Assembly: GCA_963817065.1 (NCBI GenBank) | Contig: CAWFMO010000001.1 | Coordinates: forward strand, 558,001 to 622,000 | DNA length: 64,000 bases | DNA from: CAWFMO01 sp963817065 | GTDB lineage: Bacteria > Actinomycetota > Thermoleophilia > Solirubrobacterales > 70-9 | Direction: 5' to 3' | Shown: positions 23,774 through 32,809 of the stretch, in pieces | How the letters are laid out: each line of letters opens with the position of its first letter | Position numbering within the stretch: the first letter of the stretch is position 1 | Translations under genes and position numbers: made by a program | Notes under the pieces: generated by a model | What the model was told of the DNA's origin: nothing | The model's database searches: none | What the model saw: the letters and a program-made list of their open reading frames with translations, nothing else

Positions 23774-25263
23774 AGCTGCGCGAAGACCGTCTTGACCTCG
23801 AGGTAGGCCTCGAGGTTGGCGTGGCCCTTCTCGCGCCCGATCCCCGAGGCCTTGTAGCCGCCGAACGGCGCCGCGGGGTCGCCGGCGAACCAGGTGTTGA
23901 TGTAGACGTTGCCGGCCTCGAGCATCTCGGCGAGCTTGTGGGCGTTGGAGATGTCGCGGGTCCAGACGCCGGCCGCGAGGCCGTACTCGGTGTCGTTGGC
24001 GCGCGCCGCGACCTCCTCGAGGTCGTCGTAGGGCATCGCGACCAGGACCGGGCCGAAGATCTCCTCGCGGGCGATCTTCATCTCGTCGTTGACCCCGGTG
24101 AACAGGGTCGGCTCGACGAAGTAGCCGCCGTTGCCGCCGACCTCGTCTCCGGATCCGCCGCCGGTCACGACCTCGGCGCCCTCGTCGCGGCCGGACTTGA
24201 TGTAGCCGGCGACGCGCTCGAGCTGCTCGGCGGAGACCAGCGGGCCGAGCTGGGTCTCGGGGTCGAGGCCCGGGCCGACCTTCGTCCCCTTGGCCGCCTC
24301 GGAGAGCCCGGTCACGACCTCGTCGAACTGGTCCTTCTGGACGAAGAGCCGCGAGCCGGCGTTGCAGGCCTGGCCGGAGTTGAAGTAGATCCCGAGGTAG
24401 GAGCCCTGGACCGCGGCGGTCAGATCGGCGTCGGGGAGAATGATGTTCGGGCTCTTGCCGCCGAGCTCGAGGGTGACGCGCTTCAGGTCGCGGCCCGCCG
24501 AGGCGCCGATCTCGCGTCCGACCGCGGTCGAGCCGGTGAAGGCGATCTTCTGGACCCCGGGGTGCTCGACCAGCGCCTTGCCGGTCTCGCCGTCGCCCGT
24601 GAGGATGTTGACGACGCCGGCCGGGAAGCCCGCCTCTTCGATCAATTCACCCAGGCGTAGGGCGGACAGAGGCGTCTGCTCGGCCGGCTTGAGGATCAGC
24701 GTGCAGCCCGCGGCGAGCGCCGGGGAGATCTTCCAGCTCGCCATCAGCAGCGGGAAGTTCCAGGGGATGATCTGGGCGCAGACGCCGACCGGCTCCTTGC
24801 GCGTGTAGACGAGCATGTCCTTGGTCGAGACCGGGATCGTCTCGCCCTCGATCTTGGTCGGCCAGCCGGCGTAGTAGGCGAGGTGGTTGGCGGCGGCGGC
24901 GACGTCGCCCTTCGCGTAGGAGATCGGCTTGCCGTTGTCGAGCGACTCGAGCTCGGCGAGCTCGTCGCGGTTCTCCATCAGCAGCTGCGAGAGCTTGTAG
25001 ATCGCGGCCGACTTCTTCGCCGCGTTGGTTTTGCGCCAATCGCCCTCGAAGGCCGAGCGCGCCGCCTTCACGGCGTGGTCGACGTCCTGGGAGCCGGCGT
25101 AGGCGACCTCGGTGATCGTTTCGCCGGTCGCCGGATTGACGGTCTCGAAGGTCTTGCCGTCGGCGGCCGCGAGCCACTCGCCGCCGATCAGGTGCTTGCC
25201 GGCGCGCTCGAGGAATTCGCGGGCGGGGGCCGAGAGTGCGTCGGCTGCGGCGGTTGCCTCCAT
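23770..25263 (-). CDS. NAD(P)-dependent aldehyde dehydrogenase
   Basis: 497 residues, normal for the family. Asn169 (PWNFP), the nucleotide-binding FTGSTAVG (242-249), general base Glu266 (LELGGKSPN) and nucleophile Cys300 (NSGQACNAGSR) are all present. It oxidises an aldehyde to an acid in the cytosol; the nearest type is the broad ALDH1/betaine-aldehyde group, and the substrate cannot be fixed. ATG 25263 has GAGG 5 nt upstream; ATG 25272 is an alternative. Confidence 0.95.
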   Translation of the reverse strand: MEATAAADALSAPAREFLERAGKHLIGGEWLAAADGKTFETVNPATGETITEVAYAGSQDVDHAVKAARSAFEGDWRKTNAAKKSAAIYKLSQLLMENRDELAELESLDNGKPISYAKGDVAAAANHLAYYAGWPTKIEGETIPVSTKDMLVYTRKEPVGVCAQIIPWNFPLLMASWKISPALAAGCTLILKPAEQTPLSALRLGELIEEAGFPAGVVNILTGDGETGKALVEHPGVQKIAFTGSTAVGREIGASAGRDLKRVTLELGGKSPNIILPDADLTAAVQGSYLGIYFNSGQACNAGSRLFVQKDQFDEVVTGLSEAAKGTKVGPGLDPETQLGPLVSAEQLERVAGYIKSGRDEGAEVVTGGGSGDEVGGNGGYFVEPTLFTGVNDEMKIAREEIFGPVLVAMPYDDLEEVAARANDTEYGLAAGVWTRDISNAHKLAEMLEAGNVYINTWFAGDPAAPFGGYKASGIGREKGHANLEAYLEVKTVFAQL

Positions 25264-25311
25264 CGCCCTCATCGTATTAGAGTGGTGGTGTATCCAAGGG
25301 GAAGGCACGCG

Positions 25312-27039
25312 ATGAGGACGATGATCAGGACGGCGGGCTTGGCGGGGGCTTTGGCACTCGCGTCGATGACACTCGCGAGCGGCGCAACGGCCGGCACGGT
25401 CGACCACGCGGCGGACGACGGCCTCATGGGCTCGCTGCGCTTCGAGCTCACCAACACGGATCCCGGCGAGACGATCACGATCATCCCGGGGATCGATCCG
25501 GTCATGAACGCTCCTCAGATCCAGATCGACGACAGCATCACGCTGCGCGGCGCGGGGATGAACTCGACGACGATCACCGGCCCGGCGACCGACCGCGTTT
25601 TCGCGAGCACCCTCGGCGCCTACACGTTCAACCTCGAAGACCTCGAGATCGTCAACGGTCACGCGCCTGCCGGCGTCGATGCCCTCGATTTCACTGGGCT
25701 GAAGGGGGGCAAGGGAAACGGGGGCGGCGCGGTCTTCTTCACCGCCGGCGTGCTTAACGTCGACTCGGTCCTATTCAGGGCCAACCAAGCCGGCCCAGGT
25801 GGCGAGGGCGCGGCCGGCTTGAACAATCCGATCTTGAACGGCAATGGGATCGGCGGCGGCTCTGGCGGCGACGGCGGAGACGGCGGGGCGATCTTCGCCG
25901 GCGGGATCGGCTCACTCGACGTCACAGACTCCGTCTTCATGAACAACGTGGCCGGTACCGGAGGGCCGGCCGCGCCGGGAGGGAATGGCAACGGTAGCGG
26001 CGACGGTGGCGACGGTGGCGGCGGAGGCTCCGGCGGCTACGGGGGCGCGATCAATGCCAGTACGACCGGCACGGTCGAGGTCACCGACACCACCTTCGCA
26101 GGCAACATCGCGGGGTCGGCGAGCCCCGGGGCCGGCGGAGGCAATGGTTCGCCCGACGGAAGCCCTGGCAGCGGCGGCAGCGGCGGACGCGGCGGTGCAA
26201 TCGAGGGGGACGGCTTCTCGGTCACCAACTCGACCTTCACCAGCAACGGCTCAGGCACCGGCGGCACCGGTGGCAATCAGCCCGGGGCCACCGGCGGCAC
26301 CGGAGGCGACGGCGGCTTCGGCGGCGCGATCTCGGCGAGTCAGGGCCTCACGCTCACCAACTCGACCTTGCGCGCCAACGGCACCGGTCCGGGCGGTGAG
26401 GGCGGGACCGGAGTCACGGCCGGAAACGGCGGCGCCGGCGGTGTCGGCGGCGCGATCCAGGCCTTCGGCCCCGGCACGACGCTCACCAACATCACCGCAG
26501 CCGAGAACAGCGCCGACTCCGGCGGAGGCGGAGCTGTCACCGGGGCCCCCGGCACCGGCGGAGGCATCCACGGCTCCGGCGGGGTGACGCTGCGCAACTC
26601 GATCCTCTCCGCGAACATCGCGCCGGCCGGGGTCACGAACCGCAACTGCTCGGGGACGATCATCTACGGGCTTTACAACCTGCCGTTCCCGGCCCTCGAC
26701 AGCGGCTGCGCGGCGTCCGTCGACCAAAACCCGCTGCTCGGCCCGCTTCAGGACAACGGCGGACCGACCCAGACGATGGCGCTCGGCGCCGGCAGCCCGG
26801 GGATCGACAGGATCCCGGCGACCGGCGCAGATTGCCCTGCGACAGATCAGCGCGGCCTCATCCGGCCCCAGGGCCCCGCCTGCGACCTCGGCGCCTACGA
26901 GCTCGCGGTGCCGCTCCCCCTCCAACCCGCCAACCCGCCGCAGCAAACCGTCACACCGAAGAAGAAGTGCAAGAAGAAGAAGAAGCGCGGCAAGAAGAAG
27001 AAGAAGAAGTGCAAGAAGAAGAAAAAGAAGAAGCGCTGA
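25312..27039 (+). CDS. secreted Gly-rich parallel beta-helix protein with Lys-rich tail
   Basis: 575 residues from ATG 25312 (AAGGGGAAGG upstream). Signal peptide TAGLAGALALASMTLASGAT. From about 95 to 450, irregular repeats of the form LTNSTLRANGTGPGGEGG alternate with GGAI, typical of right-handed beta-helix surface proteins. DLGAYEL near 540 matches the choice-of-anchor Q ending (D-x-G-A-x-E). A Pro-rich linker leads to an extreme tail of Lys with three Cys (KKKCKKKKKRGKKKK). Probably exposed on the cell surface; ligand unknown. Confidence 0.82.
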   Translation: MRTMIRTAGLAGALALASMTLASGATAGTVDHAADDGLMGSLRFELTNTDPGETITIIPGIDPVMNAPQIQIDDSITLRGAGMNSTTITGPATDRVFASTLGAYTFNLEDLEIVNGHAPAGVDALDFTGLKGGKGNGGGAVFFTAGVLNVDSVLFRANQAGPGGEGAAGLNNPILNGNGIGGGSGGDGGDGGAIFAGGIGSLDVTDSVFMNNVAGTGGPAAPGGNGNGSGDGGDGGGGGSGGYGGAINASTTGTVEVTDTTFAGNIAGSASPGAGGGNGSPDGSPGSGGSGGRGGAIEGDGFSVTNSTFTSNGSGTGGTGGNQPGATGGTGGDGGFGGAISASQGLTLTNSTLRANGTGPGGEGGTGVTAGNGGAGGVGGAIQAFGPGTTLTNITAAENSADSGGGGAVTGAPGTGGGIHGSGGVTLRNSILSANIAPAGVTNRNCSGTIIYGLYNLPFPALDSGCAASVDQNPLLGPLQDNGGPTQTMALGAGSPGIDRIPATGADCPATDQRGLIRPQGPACDLGAYELAVPLPLQPANPPQQTVTPKKKCKKKKKRGKKKKKKCKKKKKKKR

Positions 27040-27052
27040 GCGGATAACGCGG

Positions 27053-27068
27053 CTGGCTGATCAGCCAG
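27053..27068. promoter_or_regulatory. perfect 16-bp palindrome upstream of the cyclase gene
   Basis: CTGGCT-GATC-AGCCAG is fully self-complementary and lies 40 nt before the cyclase start. It has the same architecture as the core of the R2lox palindrome, CTGGCC-AGTC-GGCCAG. It has no U-run, so an operator is preferred over a terminator. Confidence 0.5.
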
Positions 27069-27108
27069 TCGAAAGGCCGGCGTCGGCCTGACCAGGGACA
27101 ATGGCCGC

Positions 27109-28786
27109 ATGGTCCCGCGACCGGTCAGTTGGGCATACCGTCGGCTTGGGCGTTACTACCCGGCGGTTTTCCTCACCGTCGAGCTCCAGTCCGCGTTCCT
27201 GGTCGCGGCCGGAACCCTTGCGGTCTTCTCCTTCTACTACGAGTCGGTCGCCTCGAAGTACCTGATCATCTTCGCGATCACGATGGGGCTCTCGGCGCTG
27301 GCGATCGGCTACGTGCTGTTCCGCTCGCTGCCGCTGACGCGCCCGATCCAGCGCTGGATCGGCGGCGAGCGCGACCCCGAATCGACCGGCGAGGCGTGGG
27401 GCGCGGCGGTCTCGCTTCCGCTCGACCTGGTCAAGCGCTACGTCGCGATCCCGATCCTCGTCGTCAACGTCCCGGTCGCGGTCGTCTCGGTCCTGATCCT
27501 CGACCTCTCGTGGTTCGCGGGGATCCCGTTCTTCATCGGCGGGCTGCTCTCGATCGGCTACGCGACGATGCTCCACTACCTCGCGGTCGAGGTCGGGATG
27601 CGGCCCGTGATCCTCGACATCTCCGCGACGATGCAGAGCCCGCCGAAGCTGCGCCGCCCGATGCTCTCGCTGCGCTCGCGGCTGCTCGCGACGCTGCCGC
27701 TGATCAACGTGATCACCGGGATGATCGTCGCCGCCTTCACCTCCGACGGTGGAGGGGCGGCCGAGCTCGGGGTCAACGTGCTGATCGCGCTCGCGGTCGC
27801 GTTCACGGTCAGCTTCGAGCTCACGGTCCTGTTCACGCGCTCGATCCTGCGCCCGATCGAGGACCTCGAGGCGGCGACCGAGCGGATCCGCCAGGGGCGC
27901 TTCGACGCTCACGTCCCGGTCACGACCGCGGACGAGATCGGCGAGCTCTCGACGGCCTGGAACCAGATGATCGACGGGCTCTCCGAGCGCGAGCGGCTGC
28001 GCGAGGCGTTCGGCACCTACCTCGACGAGGAGGTCGCCCGCTACATAATCAGCGAGGGCTACGACCCCGACGGCGCCGAGGTCGAGGTCTCGATCCTGTT
28101 CTGCGACGTCACCGACTTCACCCGCACCGCGGCGACCGCGGACGCGACCGAGGTCGTGCGGCGGCTGAACGAGCTCTTCGAGGCCGTGGTCCCGATCATC
28201 TCGCGCCACCGCGGCCACGTCGACCAGTTCATCGGCGACGGTCTGATGGCGGTCTTCGGGGCGCCGGAGCGGATGGAGGACCACGCCGACCGCGCGGTCC
28301 AGTGCGGGGTCGAGATCGCGCGCACGATCAACAGCCGCAGGCCCGGGCGGCTTCGAGGTCGGCGTCGGGGTCAACTCCGGGACGGTCGTCGCCGGGGCGA
28401 TCGGCGGCGCCGGGCGGCTCTCCTACAGCGTGATCGGCGACCCCGTCAACCTCGCGGCGCGGGTCGAGGCCCACACGCGGGTGACCGGCGACCCGGTGCT
28501 GATCACCGAGAACACGCGCGAGCTGCTCTCGGAGACGATGGAGGTCCGGCCGCTCGGGACCCAGGAGCTCAAGGGGTACGAGCGCGCCTGCGACCTCTAC
28601 GCGCCGATCGTGCCGCACGTCGTCGCACCGGATTCGGGCGGCGAGGACTTCGCCGAGACCACTGGAGCTCCGGCCGCGCCCGGTCTCGGCAAGGCGGCGG
28701 CGGGTGACGGGCTGGGCAAGGCGCCGGCGAGCGGCCTCGGAAGGCCATCCGCCAGCGCCGAGCCTCGCCCGAGCTGGTTCGACTAG
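27109..28786 (+). CDS. class III adenylate/guanylate cyclase with membrane and HAMP domains (one frameshift)
   Basis: The first frame from ATG 27109 gives several membrane helices (to about residue 250), a HAMP segment (LRPIEDLEAATERIRQGRFD) and the cyclase start ILFCDVTDFTRTA with a metal Asp, then FIGDGLMAVFGAP with the second. Near 28336-28346 (a CCCGGG run) the frame must change by one base to continue with FEVGVGVNSGTVVAGAIGG and SYSVIGDPVNLAARVEA, ending at 28786. Removing one base there restores about 558 residues. It makes cAMP or cGMP at the membrane if intact. A sequencing or assembly error is likely. Confidence 0.82.
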
Positions 28787-28792
28787 ACGGTT

Positions 28793-29002
28793 CTAGACCG
28801 TCTGGACGTTGGCGGCCTTGGGGCCCTTGCCGCCTTCACCGGGCTCGGTGTCGAAGGTGACCTTCGCGCCCTCTGCGAGCGTGCGGTGACCTTCGCTGTT
28901 GATCGCCGAGTGATGGACGAACACGTCATCCGTGCCGTCCTCAGGGGTGATGAATCCAAACCCCTTCTCGTCGCTGAACCACTTAACGGTTCCTTCTGGC
29001 AT
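28793..29002 (-). CDS. cold shock protein (CspA family)
   Basis: 69 residues from ATG 29002, with GAAGGAG 8-9 nt upstream. RNP1 KGFGFI (13-18) and RNP2 DVFVHHSAI (26-34) are intact, and VKWFSDEKGFGFI is the usual opening. It binds single-stranded RNA or DNA and melts secondary structure. An untranslated leader of about 80-100 nt is likely, as in many csp genes; an inverted repeat lies at 29084-29101. Confidence 0.95.
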   Translation of the reverse strand: MPEGTVKWFSDEKGFGFITPEDGTDDVFVHHSAINSEGHRTLAEGAKVTFDTEPGEGGKGPKAANVQTV

Positions 29003-29083
29003 TGCTGATTGCTCCTTCGTTATTTGTGACTGCGACGGCGAAGGATGCAAAAGCAAACACGGCGAACGCGAGGCACAACTTTG

Positions 29084-29101
29084 TCGAGCTATATCGCTCG
29101 A
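29084..29101. promoter_or_regulatory. inverted repeat around a TATA-like box upstream of the csp gene
   Basis: TCGAGC-TATATC-GCTCGA has perfect 6-nt arms. On the minus strand the centre reads GATATA, a possible -10 element about 90 nt before the csp start. An operator function is inferred from position only. Confidence 0.35.
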
Positions 29102-29164
29102 TCTGACCTGGCAACCGTAGCACCGCGTAGCCCGCGATCCGGGGGCGCGGAGCCGAACTACCTG

Positions 29165-30157
29165 CTAACGGTGCTTTACGCCCGGCTTGGCGAAGTTCGC
29201 CGGCGTTGAGCCGATGACCGGGAGATCGCCGAGCGCCTCGTCGATCTCCGCGAGCGCGTCGTCGGGCAGCTCGACGCCCGAGGCCGCGGCGTTGTCGTGG
29301 ACCTGCTCGGGGCGCGAGGCGCCGACGATCGCCGAAGCGACCTCCTCGCGTCGCAGGATCCAGGCGAGCGCGAGCTGGACCATCGAGATCCCGAGCCCCT
29401 CGGCGATCGGGACCAGCTTCTGGACCGCCTCGAGCACGTCGTCGGAGAGGTAGCGGTCCATCGCCCAGCCCATCTCCTCGCTGGTCGCGCGGCTGCCCTC
29501 GGGCGCGCCCTCGCCGGGCGTGTACTTGCCGGTCAGCACGCCCTGGGCGAGCGGCGACCAGACGATCTGCGAGATCCCGTTCTTCGCGCAGAGCTCGAGG
29601 ATCTCGGTCTCGGGCACGCGCCAGAGCATGTTGTACTGGGGCTGAGAGGAGACGATCTTGTCGGCGCCGGGGAGCTCGAGCACGGCCTCGATCTGCTCCG
29701 CGGTCCACTCGCTGAACCCGAGCCAGCGCGCCTTGCCGGACTCGACGACCGCGAGCAGCGCCTCCATCGTCTCCTCGATCGCGACGTCGGGGTCGAAGCG
29801 GTGGCACTGGTAGAGGTCGACGTAGTCGGTCTTGAGCCGGGTCAGCGAGGCGTCGATCTGCTTCGCGATCTGCTCGGCCGAGAGCCCGTGGTCCTGCTCC
29901 GACATCGGGAAGAAGACCTTGGTCGCGAGGATGTAGTCCTCGCGCTTGTACTTGGAGAGGATCTCGCCCCAGGCCTCCTCGGCGGCGCCGACCCCGTAGA
30001 CGTTGGCGGTGTCGAAGAAGTTGATGTCCGCGTCGAAGGCGGCCCTGGTGCAGGCCTCGGTCTGGTCGCGCTCGATCCCGCCCGAGTAGGTGAGCCAGGA
30101 CCCGAGCGCGATCTCGGAGACCTCGAGGTCGCTGCTGCCGAGTTGCCGCCGCTCCAT
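29165..30157 (-). CDS. aldo/keto reductase (potassium channel beta-subunit-like group)
   Basis: 330 residues. The catalytic tetrad is Asp49, Tyr54 (FDTANVYG), Lys80 (ATKVF) and His119 (LYQCHRFDP). SQPQYNMLWR and SPLAQGVLTGKYTPG match the AKR family that includes YghZ and the Kv-beta subunits, as does the NADPH loop AIVGASRPEQ. It reduces aldehydes or ketones with NADPH in the cytosol. Substrate unknown. It is 10 bases from the phosphoesterase upstream on the same strand. Confidence 0.93.
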   Translation of the reverse strand: MERRQLGSSDLEVSEIALGSWLTYSGGIERDQTEACTRAAFDADINFFDTANVYGVGAAEEAWGEILSKYKREDYILATKVFFPMSEQDHGLSAEQIAKQIDASLTRLKTDYVDLYQCHRFDPDVAIEETMEALLAVVESGKARWLGFSEWTAEQIEAVLELPGADKIVSSQPQYNMLWRVPETEILELCAKNGISQIVWSPLAQGVLTGKYTPGEGAPEGSRATSEEMGWAMDRYLSDDVLEAVQKLVPIAEGLGISMVQLALAWILRREEVASAIVGASRPEQVHDNAAASGVELPDDALAEIDEALGDLPVIGSTPANFAKPGVKHR

Positions 30158-30167
30158 GCCTCTGACC

Positions 30168-30656
30168 CTACCCGAGGTCGATGTGCTCGAAGCGGACCCT
30201 GCCGGCGGCGACGTCGGCGATCCCCATCGATTTGTTCGGCGCGCGGCGGCGTTCGGTCGGGCTGCCGGGGTTGAAGATCTGGAAGCCGTCGCGCTCCTCG
30301 TGCAGCGGGAGGTGGGAGTGGCCGAAGATCACCGCGTCGGCGTCGGGGAACTGGGCCCGGAGGCGCGCGAGCCGGCCCTTGCGCGGCCCGGCGTCGTGGA
30401 TCAGGCCGATCGTCGCGCCCTCGGACTCGAACTCCGCCCGCTCCGGCAGCTCGGCGCGGAGCTCCTCGTCGTCGACGTTGCCGTGCACTCCGACGACGAG
30501 CCGGTCGTGCTGCTCGAGCTCGCGCAGTACCGCGGCGGTCGAGAAGTCGCCGGCGTGGACGATCAGGTCGGCGGAGCGGAGCTCGGCGACGCAATCGTCG
30601 GGCAGCCGGCGCGAGCCCTTCGGCATGTGGGTGTCGGCGATGACCGCGATCCGCAC
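30168..30656 (-). CDS. YfcE/MJ0936-type metallophosphoesterase
   Basis: 162 residues. Metal-binding motifs are in order: IADTHMPKG (Asp8, His10), IVHAGDFS, GVHGNVDD, LIHDAG and FGHSHLPLHE, then NPGSPTERR. This is a complete small cytosolic phosphodiesterase of the YfcE group. It cleaves phosphodiesters with Mn or similar metals; the natural substrate is unknown. The start, ATG 30656, lies 7 bases after the stop of the upstream membrane protein, so they are probably co-transcribed. Confidence 0.9.
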   Translation of the reverse strand: MRIAVIADTHMPKGSRRLPDDCVAELRSADLIVHAGDFSTAAVLRELEQHDRLVVGVHGNVDDEELRAELPERAEFESEGATIGLIHDAGPRKGRLARLRAQFPDADAVIFGHSHLPLHEERDGFQIFNPGSPTERRRAPNKSMGIADVAAGRVRFEHIDLG

Positions 30657-30663
30657 GCGCGGC

Positions 30664-32793
30664 TCAGGGCGACGCTTCGGGCGACTTCGGCTCGGTCTTG
30701 TTGAGCTCGCGCACGACCCCGAACACGTCCCCCTGCTTGTAGAAGTCGACGTTGAGGACGTTCGGGAAGCGGCCGCGCTGGCGCTCGCAGCGGCGGGCGC
30801 GGTCGAGGAGGAAGTCGCGCGCGTTGATCTTGAGCGCGTTCGAGGGCTTCGGGGTCGGGTCGGTCCCGATCCAATGGTTGATCAGGAAGAGGGTGGTCGA
30901 GCGATCGCCGCGCCCGCCCTTGCAGGTCATCAGCTTCGGCGAGGCGGCGTCGGCGGGCGGGAACTCGAACGGGGTCTCCTGGATCGTCGAGTTGAGCGGC
31001 CGGTACCAGGACTCGCCGCCGCTCATGTGCTCGGAGACCAGCAGCACGCGGCCGCCTGACTCGATCATCTCCTCGAGCGTCGGCCACGGCGGTCCCTGCT
31101 TGCCCTTGTAGACGTAGTCGACGAGCCCGGTCTTCTCGATCAGCGCCTGGGTGTCGGCGGGGGTCGTGTAGTCCTCGAGGTCGATGATCAGGACCTCGTT
31201 CGGGTTGTCCTCGAGGAACTCGGCGATCTCGCGGAAGGTCTGCTCGGCGCTCACCGCCCCGAGCTCGCAGAAGCCGTGGCAGAGGTAGATCTCGGTCTTC
31301 GCGTCGGCGGGCGGCTTCGCGATCGTCGAGCGGATGTTGGCGCCGGCGGCGGCGAACTTCGGCCCCAGCTCCTCGTTCACCTGCGCGATCAGCGCCGGGT
31401 CGACCTTCGACGTGTCGGTGTAGACGCGGCGCCCGGGGACGCCGTAGTAGGTGTCGATCCAGAGCCCGCGGACGCCGGCGTCGAGCTGCTGCGGGATCGT
31501 GTTGTCCTGCTCGGGGAAGAGGAAGCCGGGGTAGTTGGCGCCGGCGTAGGAGTTGTGGGTGGCGGCGAAGGAGACCTCGTCGAGGGACCTGTCGCAGAGC
31601 GACTCCATCCCGTTGCAGCCCTTGCCGTCGGCGACCTCGGGGCTCTTGTCGTCGGCGCTGGTCAGGAGCGCGACGAGGATCGCGGCGAGCACGACCGCGC
31701 CGGCGACCCCGCCCGCGGTCCAGGCGACGATCCGCTTGCGCTCCTGCTTCGAGGCCCGCGCGCCCATCGGCTTCTCGGCGATCGCGACGACGGTCGCGAC
31801 CGCGATCGAGAGCACGTAGGCGCCGGCGACCACGGTCAGGAGCTGGAGCACCTCGAGCGGGCGCAGGATCATCAGCGTGCCGGCCGCGCCGACGCCGAGC
31901 GCCCAGAACACCTTGCCGTGGGTCGAGGCGGGCTCGGTCGAGACGCGATCCCAGATCCAGCGCAGCGGGCCGCCGAGGTCGCGGGTCCGCAGCGCCGAGG
32001 AGGCAGCGGCGGCGACCACGACCCCGAAGCCGCCGATCAGCAGGTACCAGTTGTAGAGCGGGCCGATGAAGCTCTCCCAGACCGGGTCGAAGGCGTCGCG
32101 GTTGGTCTCGTCGGCGATCCGCGACTGGACGACCTCGCCGACGACCGTGAGCGCCACGAACGCGAACAGCGCGACCCCCGCGAGCCCGGCGCCGGCGCGG
32201 ATCACCGCCCGGCGGCGGTCGGTCGCGGCAAACAATGAGCCCGCGAGCAGCAGCAGCCCGAGCGGCGGCAGGATCAGGCCGAGCAGCCGCAGCTTCTCGA
32301 CCGTCTGGGCGCCGTCGACCGCGAACCCGCCCTCGCCGAGCCGGACCAGGGTCGAGTCGAGCCCGTTGGGGATCTTCTTCGCGAGCTGGGGGCGGAACTG
32401 GCGCACCGCCTGGTCGATCAGCACGCCGAGGTTGGCGATCGTGACCACCGCGCCGTCGTTGCCGTTGATCACCGCGTCGTAGCCGTTCTCGATCCCCTGG
32501 CGGAAGGCGGCCTTGAACGGCGAGGACTGGATCAGCGCCCCGACCCCGACCTCGAGCAGCGGCTTGGCGGTGACGAGGTCCGGGTCGACCCGCGTGATCA
32601 GGTCCTCGGTGATCTGCGTCGCGGCGGCGTCGCGGACCTCTTCGTGATCGAGGGTGCGCTCGGCCTTGTCGGCGACCTTCTCAGCCGAGAGCACCTGGGT
32701 CCGCGCGTAGAGGGTGAAGGCGCCGGCGAGGATGCAGAGGCAGCCGGCGACGAGGAGGACGATCGATGCGGTTTGGCGCGCCGGTTTGCTCAC
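30664..32793 (-). CDS. polytopic membrane protein with C-terminal PI-PLC-like domain
   Basis: 709 residues. Helix 1 is at about 10-30. A 140-residue extracytoplasmic region (VADKAERTLDHEEVRDAAAT) is followed by membrane helices near 170, 200, 245, 295-340 and 365. The outer C-terminal domain from about 395 starts DEVSFAATHNSYAGANYP, has DAGVRGLWIDTYYGVPG and EIYLCHGFCELGAVS, and ends near NVLNVDFYKQGD, in PI-PLC X-domain order with two catalytic His. It may cleave phosphoinositide-like lipids outside the cell; activity and substrate are inferred. Confidence 0.8.
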   Translation of the reverse strand: MSKPARQTASIVLLVAGCLCILAGAFTLYARTQVLSAEKVADKAERTLDHEEVRDAAATQITEDLITRVDPDLVTAKPLLEVGVGALIQSSPFKAAFRQGIENGYDAVINGNDGAVVTIANLGVLIDQAVRQFRPQLAKKIPNGLDSTLVRLGEGGFAVDGAQTVEKLRLLGLILPPLGLLLLAGSLFAATDRRRAVIRAGAGLAGVALFAFVALTVVGEVVQSRIADETNRDAFDPVWESFIGPLYNWYLLIGGFGVVVAAAASSALRTRDLGGPLRWIWDRVSTEPASTHGKVFWALGVGAAGTLMILRPLEVLQLLTVVAGAYVLSIAVATVVAIAEKPMGARASKQERKRIVAWTAGGVAGAVVLAAILVALLTSADDKSPEVADGKGCNGMESLCDRSLDEVSFAATHNSYAGANYPGFLFPEQDNTIPQQLDAGVRGLWIDTYYGVPGRRVYTDTSKVDPALIAQVNEELGPKFAAAGANIRSTIAKPPADAKTEIYLCHGFCELGAVSAEQTFREIAEFLEDNPNEVLIIDLEDYTTPADTQALIEKTGLVDYVYKGKQGPPWPTLEEMIESGGRVLLVSEHMSGGESWYRPLNSTIQETPFEFPPADAASPKLMTCKGGRGDRSTTLFLINHWIGTDPTPKPSNALKINARDFLLDRARRCERQRGRFPNVLNVDFYKQGDVFGVVRELNKTEPKSPEASP

Positions 32794-32809
32794 CGTGCGC
32801 CGAAGCTTC

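Noticed and set aside
23137..24660. 507-codon frame overlapping the TetR and aldehyde dehydrogenase genes
   Set aside because: Runs across two well-supported genes and has only Arg/Asp-rich composition.
24883..25311. Upstream extension of the beta-helix gene
   Set aside because: Antisense to aldehyde dehydrogenase; the signal peptide and ribosome-binding site fix ATG 25312.
26940..27039. AAG-rich run considered as a simple-sequence repeat or attenuator
   Set aside because: It is the Lys tail of the beta-helix protein, in frame and like the tails of four other secreted proteins.
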